Shown here: in pieces, positions 34,371 to 45,900 of the stretch
Position numbering within the stretch: position 1 is the first letter of the stretch
How the letters are laid out: each line of letters opens with the position of its first letter
Assembly (NCBI GenBank): GCA_028551475.1
Contig: CM052361.1
Coordinates: forward strand, 15,255,274 to 15,319,273
Length of the DNA stretch: 64,000 nucleotides
From: Casuarina equisetifolia
Taxonomy: Eukaryota > Streptophyta > Magnoliopsida > Fagales > Casuarinaceae
Reading direction: 5' to 3'
Made by a program: the position numbers and the translations under genes
Notes under the pieces: model-generated
Databases searched by the model: none
What the model saw: the letters and a program-made list of their open reading frames with translations, nothing else
What the model was told of the DNA's origin: nothing

Positions 34371-34500
34371 GCTACATAAATCATATGGTATATATTTATC
34401 CATATTAATTTATGATTGCACATTATCATAAGCAACTACATGTCATCTCCTATTGATCTCAAATATGCAAATTAAATTATTTAAGTGGTAGCTAATTACT
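34371..34500 (+). repeat. 130-bp direct repeat, copy 2
   Basis: Begins GCTACATAAATCATATGGTA and ends TGGTAGCTAATTACT. It is preceded by a short GC-rich stretch (34300-34370) with imperfect repeats of 'catgcaccatcacgtgc' type, including CACGTG twice. The pair could be the ends of a small non-autonomous element or a simple segmental duplication. Confidence 0.85.
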
Positions 34501-34855
34501 TTTTCTACCTTGTCCCCATAATCTTACACGTTCTCCCCTCTTTTGCTTGGTTTTTTCTTCCTTTTTATCCTTGTGCGACGTGCCCTACTTTTCTCTTTCT
34601 TTCTTTTCTTTTTCCTTTGTAGCAATTATCATGAAAATCAATTAGTTTTCTTTCCATTGTCATTATATTATCATTTGTTACATAAATAAGAAAAACATGA
34701 ATAAATGTAAGGAAATCTAAATGTTTTCTCACAAACACAATATTATTTATTGTCTAAAATACTCAAGATAACTCTATAAAAATAGAGTTATCAATTACTA
34801 CAAGCAAGAACAAAAGATATAAGTGTAGGTGTTCATCTTAATCAAACAAACTTAC

Positions 34856-35594
34856 CCTTATTGAATGGTCCTTGTAGCTCGAACACAACCAGCCACCTCC
34901 AACAACTAAAGATACTACATCACATGTGTGTCCTTGAAGGGATGAAATTGGTTGAAATGGGAGATTTGTCTTTATTGCACTTCCATGCCAAGACAATACC
35001 GTCCTATGATTTACAAAAAAAACTGTATTATGGACATAACACTACAAACATGAAAGTTCAGCAAAATAACAAGATGTGCCCTATATGAATAATCAAGGCA
35101 TTGCAAATAATGCATCTAAGAGATTGAACCTTCAAAATTTAATTAAGTCGCAAGAGCTATCATGACAACAATGTTTATGTTGTTTCACAAGCAACTTAAA
35201 AGAGGTTGATCAATCCAAAGATACCAAAATAAGATCTAGTGATACAACAATTTTTATTCAAATTCTAAGAAATTCAAATTGTTAAGACGATAATTACTTG
35301 GCCTCCATCAAAAAGCATATCATGAGTTGTTTCCATGGCATAGATCAAGCAAGTAAATCTATCCAGATTATATTTAGCACCAGACTTGTTCCACACCTGC
35401 CACATCATCAAAATGCTGGCTGAGATCACATGTTAAACCATTATCCTAGATGTTAATGGCAACAATGACCAAAAATAAAAACAAGAAGAAAGCAAGACAT
35501 ATTGGGCTTGGAGCTTACCTTAACAACATTCTACAGGCCAATCAACACCCAACCAACCTCACTAATAACAGATCCAATTTCAATCCCCATAGAG
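34856..35594 (-). pseudogene. ZFWD-like WD40 pseudogene, copy D (three exons)
   Basis: On the minus strand: exon 35594-35520 reads IEIGSVISEVGWVLIGL, stop, NVVK, then a good donor (GTAAGC). Exon 35396-35298 (99 nt) reads VWNKSGAKYNLDRF, then TCLIYAMETTHDMLFDGGQ. Exon 35003-34856 reads DGIVLAWKCNKD, a frameshift, then SLQGHTCDVVSLVVGGGW, ending at SIR. Joined in this order the exons follow the 'NVVKAWN...VYAMEV...LFAGGQDG-ILAWK...LKGHT-AVVSLVVG' layout of ZFWD proteins. In-frame TAG and the frameshift make it a pseudogene. A 16-bp local repeat (GGATCTGTTATTAGTG) occurs twice just upstream. Confidence 0.75.
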
Positions 35595-35851
35595 GCGAGA
35601 AAGTACCGGTGACAACTCCACTAATAACAGATCCAAGTGGCAACCTTCCGCAAAACACAAACGGTACAACAACAGGAAAAATGGAGCACAATGAAAGCTA
35701 AATACCCTTGAACGACCCTCAAATGCACTAAAATACCAGCGCCATTAAAATTTGGAACCATGAAATGCAAGCAGATCGCTCGCCAATTACTGAAGTAATC
35801 TCCATCCATATTTGTCGAGCAGAGTGCTCCATAATTAGTAAACCCGCGTAC

Positions 35852-36433
35852 CTTGAGGCTGATGACAGCCACCTCATTTTCTGTAGTCCAAGTCATTGAC
35901 TTCAGCCGGGACAGAGTTTCCTACAAATTAAAAACAAGTAAGAAATGGAATGGTTCAAACCACTGATATCTTAAAGGAAATGTAGTTCATAAAACTTAAC
36001 CCCTACGTCATGTCAAATGAGGAGCTAAGAAAGAAATCCAGCAACCTCCCAAAACCACATAACAAGTTGTCCGGAAGCACAGGCCCAACCACCCTTGGAG
36101 CGAAAGCCCCAAAATCGTTGGCTCTGTCATTCAGGCGGGCAACGGAATCCTGTTGATGAGTCCGTACCACAGTAGAAATCTCTGAGGAAGACTATACAGA
36201 AGCGAAAGACAGCGGAACTCTCGTCCTCACCTGGTACGACTCGCTGGTCCTTGGCAACGCATCCTAAATGACATACAGTTGATATATCAACACTGATTGG
36301 CAGAATCTATAAGAAAACAGAACCAAGTTACCGCTCTCTCGATAACTCGTTCTTCCACTGATTTTGATACAGGTGCAAAGACAACACGAGAACGGTTTGG
36401 AGATCGGGCAACAGATCGGGTGGGAAGAGCTTC
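35852..36433 (-). pseudogene. Three exons of an unrecognised gene, upstream of the ZFWD piece
   Basis: Minus-strand exons about 36433-36332, 36263-36231 (33 nt) and 35920-35852 (69 nt) have good splice sites and one continuous frame: RSVARSPNRSRVVFAPVSKS, then EERVIERA, then DALPRTSESYQ, then ETLSRLKSMTWTTENEVAVI, then SLK. I do not recognise the family. In the same frame a stop lies just upstream of the first exon and I cannot place a start codon. The last exon's donor is followed by the ZFWD copy D exon, so this may be a chimera of two gene fragments or the remnant of one rearranged gene. Confidence 0.4.
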
Positions 36434-36558
36434 AGAAGATCATCGCCAGTGAAGCTTTGATGCACACATTTTCTGATAAGCGAACGAAGGCATGCCAAAA
36501 CCTACTATAAATGAGGTTATGAATCGTATTGGTTGATTGACCACGTAAATCGTACAAA

Positions 36559-36560
<2 letters not shown>

Positions 36561-36594
<34 letters not shown>
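36561..36594 (+). repeat. (GA)17 microsatellite
   Basis: Perfect dinucleotide repeat. As (CT)n on the minus strand it would sit in the leader of the gene fragment at 35852-36433, a common position for CT repeats in plant 5' UTRs. Confidence 0.9.
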
Positions 36595-36597
<3 letters not shown>

Positions 36598-36955
36598 ATT
36601 TATTCCCTGCATCGTATTGAGTTCAGCAGGAGAGGGAAGATTGAGTAGAGACTGAATGTGGGACTTATCGGAAGCTCGAAGGCCGGTTCTCCTAGTCTAG
36701 AGGGTGGGTAGGATGTCATCCAGCGCTTCCTCCAAGCTTCTTACACCCGATAGCTTCCGCAAGTGCTGGTACAGTGTTGTGTCTTGCTTCATTTCTTTTC
36801 TTGCTTTTGGACTGTCCAGGGTTTTCGAGTTTCAAAAGCATTCAGGGCAGTCAGAGGCCGGTGGTGTTTGGATTCCTAGGATGTGGATCGTGCGGTTGGG
36901 TCCCAGCCTTGGCGTGGCCCTGTCTTTCTTTTTAATGTTTATTTATATATAAATA
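36595..36955 (+). other. GC-richer segment with an 82-codon open frame, unrecognised
   Basis: Positions 36620-36910 have balanced base composition in AT-rich surroundings. The frame 36704-36952 begins MGRMSSSASSKLLTPDSFRK and ends hydrophobic. It resembles no family I know. It could equally be the promoter/leader region of the minus-strand fragment. Confidence 0.25.
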
Positions 36956-38200
36956 TATGTTTTACTCATAAGTGGATGTGTTGTTGATTCTAATTATACC
37001 ATTAATTGAAAGGAAATCTTGTTTTTGAGTATTTATCGTCCAACCTGATATTGAAAAAAAATGTCATATAATACGAATATTATAATAACAGTAATTGCTT
37101 AAGTAGACATTGCACTTATTGAAACCTTTATCACAAAGGGAAGAACTTATCATTTTTCTTTGGCAAAATAAAAACAAAATACATTAAATATTAATATCTT
37201 ATTCTTTGAATATAACTACATCAATTATTTTTCATAAATATTATCCTTAGATTTTACAGTAATATTAATATCTTTGAGTAATTTGCCTTACAAGCTTGTA
37301 AATTGTTAAATTTATTTGTAACTTTTCTTGCACTATATCATAATTTGCTTTAAAAGATTCTATGCCCTTTGTATGTCTAAAATTATTAATTAATTGTCTA
37401 TCATCTTTGGCTGTTTAATTTCAAAACTATGTAAATGTTTAATATTATAAATACACATTCCAAATACTAGCATACCTCTATTCAATATATCCATAGTAGG
37501 AGTCACAATCGTATGATTTTAAGTTCTATGTATGACATTGAGAAAATAATTTGTTGTCATATTTTAGATACAAAAATATATTCACATTAATATAACACAT
37601 AGTAATATAAGTTGTATATATGTAGGAGTCACATCTATGTATATATGTATTACAAATAATTGAAAATTAAAACTATACCATTTTTAAAATTATTTGAATC
37701 TACCTCATTTGAAGAATGAGGATAAGTATTTATTTAAACTTGACTAGCTTAACAAAAAAACTCAAACTCAAGATAAGTATAAACAAGTCAAGTTTTAGAT
37801 GACTATGAACAAGCATTTGACTATATTTACTAAATATAAAGCAACTTAATAATCCAACAGAGGAAGGAGGAAAGGGTAGAATTAGGTTTTTTACTTTGCT
37901 AGCTTATGTAAATTTATTATAACCCTAGTACATCTAAGTAAAGAGCGTTATGCACAATTTATTAAAAATTAAAGACTACATTTTGTCTTTTATATTTATC
38001 TAAGGAATTATTATTTTGCTCAGTCTTACTAATATTAATAAATTTATCTAGATACCGTCCAGTTTATAAAAGAAAGTACTATAATTTCTGCCATAACAAG
38101 TAGAATCTCGAAAGTACATATTGTCCTTGTTAGATAGCCTTTTCATCTCTTTGGTTTACTTTATAATCTTTCTACCGTTGAGGATCATATCTTCCCGTTG
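36956..38200. other. AT-rich intergenic sequence, nothing identified
   Basis: No open frame of note, no element recognised. Several short runs of A/T only. Confidence 0.5.
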
Positions 38201-38203
38201 AAT

Positions 38204-38265
38204 AATTATGTCATACAAACATAAACTAAAAAGCAATTATGTCATACAAACATAAACTAAAAAGC
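38204..38265 (+). repeat. Perfect 31-bp tandem duplication
   Basis: The unit starting AATTATGTCATACAAACATA occurs twice without a mismatch (38204-38234, 38235-38265), about 250 bp upstream of the likely CID-gene leader. No mismatch suggests a recent event. Confidence 0.9.
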
Positions 38266-38379
38266 GTAGTCGGAAAATATAAGCAGGCAAATTGCAGCCG
38301 AAACTAGTCCTCGCGTTTCCTCGTTTAGTCACTTTCTCAACTGCGGAGATAACAAAGCCTTACACGACACGCTCCTAGG

Positions 38380-38640
38380 TCCACTCACCGCACGTGCCAC
38401 TTGTACTTCTTTTATTTATCGATTTCTATTTTTCTCAATTCCCGGAATAGATAAAAAGAAAGAAAAAAGAAAAAGAAAAAAGAAGAAGAGAGTAATTGGT
38501 TCCTCGGCACGGCAGCTTTCCGCATCCCTCTCTCTCTCTCTCTCTCGCTCCCTCTTTGCGGAAGCAGCAGTTGTGTCTATTCTAGGGCTTTTGCCTAGTG
38601 CGAATCTGCGAAAAAGGCAACAGCCATTCCTAAGTTGTAA
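38380..38640 (+). promoter_or_regulatory. Likely promoter and 5' UTR of the CID-protein gene
   Basis: A perfect G-box core CACGTG sits at 38391-38396 in a GC-richer patch. It is followed by an A/G-rich stretch and a CT-rich block (38527-38546) leading into 'ctagggcttttgcctag' (38581-38599), which looks like a plant 5' UTR. The start codon is at 40150, so a 5'-UTR intron of about 1.4 kb is likely, with an acceptor probably just before about 40110 (ATATAG). Transcription start is not fixed. Confidence 0.5.
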
Positions 38641-40149
38641 TTGAGTGAGCTTTCTTTAACCTCCCTGCTCTATCGTTGCTAAAGCTTAGCTCCTTAATCA
38701 TAGTTTCTTAATATCATCCATAATCTTCTTCTTCGTTTTAATTTGACTTTGAATGTGAACCTTTCGTTTTCTTAGTCGCATATTATGGGACAAAACCCTA
38801 ACCTTCTCTTTTGGTTGTGGGCTACTACCATGTGTGTAATTTAAACTACTACGATTCTGAATCTTATGATTTATCCCGTATTTTACAATTGCTGATCGTG
38901 AATAGCTTATGCTAAGCTTTTAACTAGTTGTTTCAGGAAATTTGGTTTGGTTTTGTTTTATTTTGTCTATTTTCTTCGAAATGAAGAATCTGCAGTTCGT
39001 AGTTCAGCTTTTCTGCTTCTCATTTTCCTGGAAGTATAATGCCATTGGTGTGGCTTTTGGTTTTGTAAACTTCATAGATTATAAGTTAAGATGTATCCCA
39101 TTTCTTACTGTCCTATACAGATTCCTGTGTGGAGGTATGCCATTATATATTAGCCTTCAACTGTTGTTTTCTATGAAGATTTTAGTGATGTGTTCTTTTT
39201 AAGGGCTGAAATATAATATATATGTCACTGGTTTCCCTTTGTCCAAGCGGAAGAGTGCGTGGTGTTGCTTTACTTGTTGTCCGCATGTTTGAGATGAGCT
39301 AACGTAGAAAACATGATTTTTCCATTTTATTGACTTTGACTTTATTCATGAAAAGACAAATCTGTCCAACCTGAAGTATCTGCACCAGAACAATCGTCAA
39401 TCATGAAAAGAAAGTTACGGGCATAAACTTTTTTCTTCTTCTTGCTTGCATCAGAGGCTTCTTCTTGGGTGAGCAATGATGTGATTTGATTCTCATGCCT
39501 TCGATGATACCCTAGCCTTGTATATCTCTTTCTACATCTAGAACTTCTTGAAATATTTCCCTGGTGCTTTTGATCTATCCTGTTGTGGGATAGGCCTATT
39601 GGCCACTTTGAGGGAAGAACAAGCTCAGAAGTTTTAGAGGATGTTTTTCAGAAGTGAGCTTGGATTGTTGGTTTGTATAACTTTTGAATGCTCTGCTTTT
39701 CTTCACTTACTTTTAAGAACTTAGATTAAGTTTTGTGTGATGGAGTTAAACATCCTCCTTAAACTTGATCTAGGTTCTTGTGGTCTCAATCCGGATTTCT
39801 AGCAACCTGTTTTATACTTTTACGCAACAAAACATTGTCATTCTTTAGTCTCAGTTGTTTAAATGGCATTAAAACTCTCTTGATGCTACGTAGTTCTTGG
39901 TGTAGTTGAGTATACATGCCTGCGTGTGTCTTGAATTTGGTATGCTGTCATTGAATATACATTTAAAGAACCCTCGATCAACCCATTCTTGTTAATGAAT
40001 CTGCCATTTCTGTTAAGATACCTTTTCTTGTTTCTCCTTTAATTTTGACTGAAAAGCCAGGATTATTTCAGAAGAGTAATATATTTTTTTATTTCTTTGA
40101 AACATATAGGACATCTTGCAAGGCATGTAAAAGCTTGTTAAACAGCAGG

Positions 40150-41198
40150 ATGAGCGACAGCGATTTTGATGGTCAGATTTTGGCTGAGAAACTGTCAAAA
40201 CTCAACAATTCACAGCAAAGCATTGAATGTATCCTGTAATGACATTCCCATAGTTTTATCTGATCCATGGTCCATAATAAGTGCAATGGTTGATGGTTCT
40301 TTGTTTGTTTTTTGCCATTCAGTCGTAGCACAGATGGAGTTCACATGTTGTTCAAAAGTTATTTGGGGAAGCGGATCCACTTTTCTGCTTAGAGTTGAAC
40401 ACACATGGTTGTCTGTGCTCATGCGTTCATTTACCTTATTTTTACAACCAGAATTACTTTTCTACCCTGATATTTTGGTTGTGACATAAGAATTGCATAT
40501 CTGGTTCTTCTTCTTCTTCTTCTTCTACTAGGGCATACTGCATTCAAAAATTTTCGGTAATAGCCAGTTTAACATCATTGGTATCATTTGTTTTGTTGTT
40601 TGAGGCTCTTAGGGTCTGTGTGTTACATGACGGGTATATGCTCACACCTCCCTTAGACTCCCTATTCTTTGATGCAGGATGGATTTAATATCATGTTTCT
40701 GTTGGAGTTAATAAACTAAGCTGGGTATAACCCATTTATGTTGGCGCCATTGATGATGATAAACTTCGAATTTTTTTGACATGCAGTAATTCTTTGTGAT
40801 AAACCACTTGTTTTGTTCAGATTGGTTGCTTAAACACGGTGTTTCTCTAATGAATGGTGATCTCTCTTCTCAATAAAAGAGGAAAAGAATTATGAACTGT
40901 TTGAATTAGTTCTATCATCCCTGTAAGTACAGACCCTGTAATGGGTCTTAACTCTTAGAACTTCCAGAATTGCTATATATATGTGTGTGTGTGTGTTTTG
41001 CCTAATGCTGTTACTTTTATGGTTTTTGATAAATTGCAGTTGCTTAAGTCCCCATCTGTCATCGGTCTTGGATGTCTTTGGCAACTGTTTGGGCTTTGTT
41101 CTGTATTAGGAAAGAAGGTTTAATTGCAAAGATTTACTTTTCCATGTGTGACAGTTTGTATTGACATATAAGGAAAGAAGAAATTCTATGTCCCTGCT

Positions 41199-41243
<45 letters not shown>

Positions 41244-42925
41244 GTCTATTGAAAAGAAACTAGAAGATGATTTAAAACAAGGTTACTTTTGCTATATTCT
41301 CCATTTTATGCGCCTGGCTTGCAAAAGCTGGGAAAACTGGAGTGACATGGGTGATAAAATTTTCTACAGATTTGATAAAATGATACATAAGGTGATAATA
41401 AATATGGGTTTCATGTAGACATCCAAGTTCTTTAGAAAGACATCAAATTCAAAAATTTAAAAGAAGAAAAGTGTGGAACAATTGTTGACACTAGCAAAAT
41501 GTAAAGAGTCAAAGAAGCACTACGAAATTCTTTTAAATTGCTACGACATGAATAGTGATTATGCCGAGATATAGATCACCGAAAGAAATTCTCTAGGTAT
41601 TGCTTTTTGTAGAAATCATCTTTTCTAAATGATCAGATAGACTCAAATCCTAGGACTAGCAAGTAATTTTTCTTAGCAAGATAAACCATTGTTTTAAATT
41701 ATTTACTGGATTTGCTGGTTCAACTGACTGAAGTGTTAATCAGCCTCATTTTTTATCTAGGTCAGCCCCTAAAAGATGCTTTTCTGTTCACCTGGTCTGA
41801 ATCAGATGGAATGAGATGTCTCACTAATTGGACCTGATTAAACCAACCAAGGGACTGGTGCACCGATCCAACTTTTTAAGTTTAGATAAATTAAGTATTA
41901 TAAGCACTTATTCTAATTCTTTTGTTCAAACATTGGATAGATCTTGTATTGTTTTGATCTAGACAAAATTTTGATGTGATCTAATATGCACGACAAGGTC
42001 AAACGAATGAAAATCATGGTGAAATAAATGTATATATCACCAAATAGATTGAGCTGGAGGTCAACTTTTTGGTTCAGTACTGATTTCTTTTTGTACGCAT
42101 TTAGATAAATTATGTAGGGATCCAAATATCTATAGAATAGATTGTTACTGGGATTATGATACATTTAGATATAGAATTAAACGAAATTTATTGATCAAAT
42201 TTATTGATCATTACATAGAATTCAATTAAGATATTGTATGAAAGTATGATCTCTTCTATTCTCTTTTCTTTTAATTTGAGAATTGAAGTCTTTTTGATTG
42301 AGTTAGTTCAAATCAAAGAAAAGTTTTTGGTCTACTTTATTTTTCTTTTTTAATTTTTTCTATAACTTAATTGGTTAAACTTAAAAAAAGAACATTATAT
42401 TATTAATAACTCAATCAAAATAAATACAATTATCTTCAAAGACAAAACAAAAAACAAAATATTTGTTATGCTTAATATCTTTAGTTTGATCTGTATCTGG
42501 CTTAATTCTGCTCTTGCTACAGATAGTTTTTTCTTCACAAAATTGCCTGAGGCCTAGGCTTTTTTGAATCCAATCGTAGATACATGGATAATTAACAATT
42601 CGTAGTGTATATGAAGAAATATCAGATATCTATCTCTTATATATTTTGGTCATTTTTATTTATACTTCTTTATTGATGCATGGTTGAAAATGAGTTGTGC
42701 TTATAGGCAGAGGTTATATAGCGGATCCCAAGTCAGTTGAAAAAGAGGATATCACTTGGGATTATCTTTTAGCTTCACATTCAGTGTTTTTGGTTTTGGA
42801 TTTATCTACTAGGTGATATGTGTTACAATACTTTGATACTAAATTGAATGGAGCTTCTATGAGCCTCTCATCTCCATGATAATAGTGGAGGTTCTTGTTT
42901 CTTCTCTATATTGCTAAAAATGTTT

Positions 42926-42956
<31 letters not shown>

Positions 42957-45900
42957 CTCTGCATTTCATTTGCACACATTAGGTGTAATGTTTTATGATT
43001 TTCCATGTGAAGATATAAATATTTAGCTCCAATTGTTGTATACAGTCTTTTTGAGTTTGGATGTTGTGAAGAATTGTGCTCTTGTAAACTTCTGTGATTA
43101 ATATATATCTTATCTCTTTAGATCATATATGTATTTCTTCGAAATGATTAGAAACATAGCTTCTGTTCAAGGGCCAATTTGACCAACTCTGATTTATCTC
43201 TTATCGGAGATTAAGATGAATTTCTCTACACAACAATTGAATTATTTTGATGGAAAGCAAATATCTTTAGACATTTTTTAGTGAAACATCATACAATTAA
43301 TGGTTTATAATTTATTTGCTTTTAGCAGTGATGGTTGTGCTGTTCCTGAATAAGTAAGTTTTCTTTTTTTTTTTTTTCTCCTCATCGATACTGTATCTTG
43401 GGGAGTGTGGTATGTTTTTCTCTTAACTTTTGTTCAGCTTTATCCCGTTGGTGTATCTCTCACCGGAAGAAGGCAAAACAGATTGTTGAAACATGGGATA
43501 AATTGTTCAATTCTTCTCAGAGAGAGCAGCGTGTTTCCTTTCTGTACTTGTCTAATGACATTTTACAGAATAGTAGGCGAAAGGGGAGTGAGTTTGTCAA
43601 TGAGTTCTGGAAAGTTCTTCCTTCTGCTCTTAGGCATGTTTATGAAAATGGGGATGAACATGGAAAGAAAGCAGTAACCAGACTGGTAAGTTCTGTGTTA
43701 TTCATTAGTTTTCGTTTTTTATTTACTTGTATTTACATATGCCAATTACAGTACGATTAAGAAGTCAGAATATGCACATGTATGCCCTGGCAAACACACA
43801 CACCCACCCACCCCAACACAAACGTGTATATGAGATAGTATGTCATGGGTAAGTTATTTGAGGCTTGCACACTCTTAATTTATGTTATGATTGGTTTTTC
43901 TTTGGGCTTGTAAATGGGTAATTCAACATTTTGTGGTTTCTTTGTTTAACCTATTTCTGTTCTTCACTGAATATCTAGTCCTCTCTTTCATAATTTTTTC
44001 TTTTTCTTCTTTAATTTATGTTTTTCTCTTTTTAAGTATACAAGCTGTTTTTACTTTGATCTTTATTCAAGAACCAGACCTCTCAACACCCAACGAGTTC
44101 TAAACCTTGTTTGTTAAAACAATAAAGCCCACCAGATAATAGTTTCGGATTACCATAGATACAGAGTTACTGTTCATGTGCACTGCCTCCAAGTTGTTTT
44201 TGTTTATAATTCTCCACAGCCTTAAAAGGGCTTTCAGGAGTAACTAAGAGGACATTACACCTAGAGGTGTTTGACCTGCAAATCTTTATCCTAAAGCCTT
44301 AATCTCCTACGAGATTAATGTTTTACATCCAAAGATGCCTAGTTAACAGCAGGTTGGCCAACTCTGGAGAAATTTCCCCTTGAAGTTGGTGTCGCCTGTG
44401 CTGAACTTTCTTATTTTATGCCGTTAGTATACTTGAAACAAGGGTAACATGGATGATAATCTCTTTGGGATGGACAAGTGGAAAGAATTATCAGTCAATT
44501 GGATGAGGGAGTGTTATGCACTTTTGTGTTCCTGTTAACTTTCTTAGTTGATTATTTTTCCAGGTATTCCTGTTAATTCTATAGGACCAGATGTTTTAAG
44601 GATTTGAATCAGTTGTACCGTTAATTCTATGGTAGTGTATGTTTTAGGATTTGAATTTAGGGCCAATAACAATATTATCGCCAAAAGATAAGGTGTGTAC
44701 TACATTACATCCATCTTAAAATAGTGGATGTGATTTGAAGTGAACAATAAGAAATAAAAAGCTGAAGCATACTGATCCTCTTAAAATGTCTTTTGCTTTG
44801 TATTAGTGATAATAAGAATAGAATCTTTTTGTCTGTTTGAACAAAGAAAAAAACGATGATGGTTTTGTGATTCTGAAAAAAGATGGAACTTTAACCTCTC
44901 TAAGAGGTTTCTTATAGTTTGAGATGATGAAAATAGAAACATCATCTATTTTGACATATATGGAGTACAATTGAAGATTAGGATTCAACAATATATTGTG
45001 TGCTAAGAATATTGTTTGATGTCGAGTTGATGTTTTTTTTTTCATGAGATTACACATTTACCGCTTGAAACACCTGCAATTTATCTTTATTTATTTTTTT
45101 AATTTGAATATATTTAGTAATCGTTGCTCAATATGATTGTAGTTTCTGTACTAACTGCATATGTTTTTTATTTTAGGAGAGTAGCTCTCTTGGCTTCAAC
45201 ATTTCTTCCATACTTAGTACTCTAATTGCGTTGCATAACAACTCTGCCTTTTGGTGTATAATCTCATGTGAAATGGTTTGGCAAGTACTGATGTCATATG
45301 TTGGAGTAATTTGGTTGAGCATGCACTTTTATAGTTTACATCTAGTTTCATTAGTTCATTCATCAACCAATTTTCTTTCCATCATATTTAGGTTTGGGAC
45401 TTTGTTTTTGGGTTCAGGTTGACATATGGGAAGAAAGGAAGGTTTTTGGTTCTAGAGGGCGAAGTCTTAAAGATGAAATGCTGGGAAAGAATCCTCCTGT
45501 GTCTGTTGGCAATGGGAAGAGTTCAAATCCTATCAAGATAGTGAAGAGGGATGCACATTCGGTTAGACTTGTAAGAAATTAGACGATAGTATCTGTTCCT
45601 AATCTGTGGCCTTTTCTGCTGCATTTTGATATTGGTTACTCCATTTTGGTTATCTTAACTTCAGAAATTGGCTGTTGGAGGTCTCCCAGAGAAAATATTA
45701 ACTGCATTTCAATCTGTACTTGATGAGTATCCTACTGAGGAATCTGCCTTGAGCAAGTGCAATGCAAGTCTACATCATCTGGGTAAAATTGAGGAAGATA
45801 TTGAAAGTTCGTTGACACAAGGTAAGAGTCTGCTAGAGTTTTGATGTTTTCTACATTCGATTTTCTTCTAAGATGAAGCTCTAAATCCCAATTTCATATT

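Noticed and set aside
36231-36500. Reading DDLLKLFPPDLLPDLQTVL on the minus strand, which looks like a COMM-domain (COMMD) protein
   Set aside because: That frame does not fit the phase of the next two exons. The phase-compatible frame gives RSVARSPNRSRVV... instead, so the COMMD likeness is a shadow.
41201-42952. CT repeats as regulatory elements
   Set aside because: Ordinary microsatellites deep in an intron, no evidence of function.
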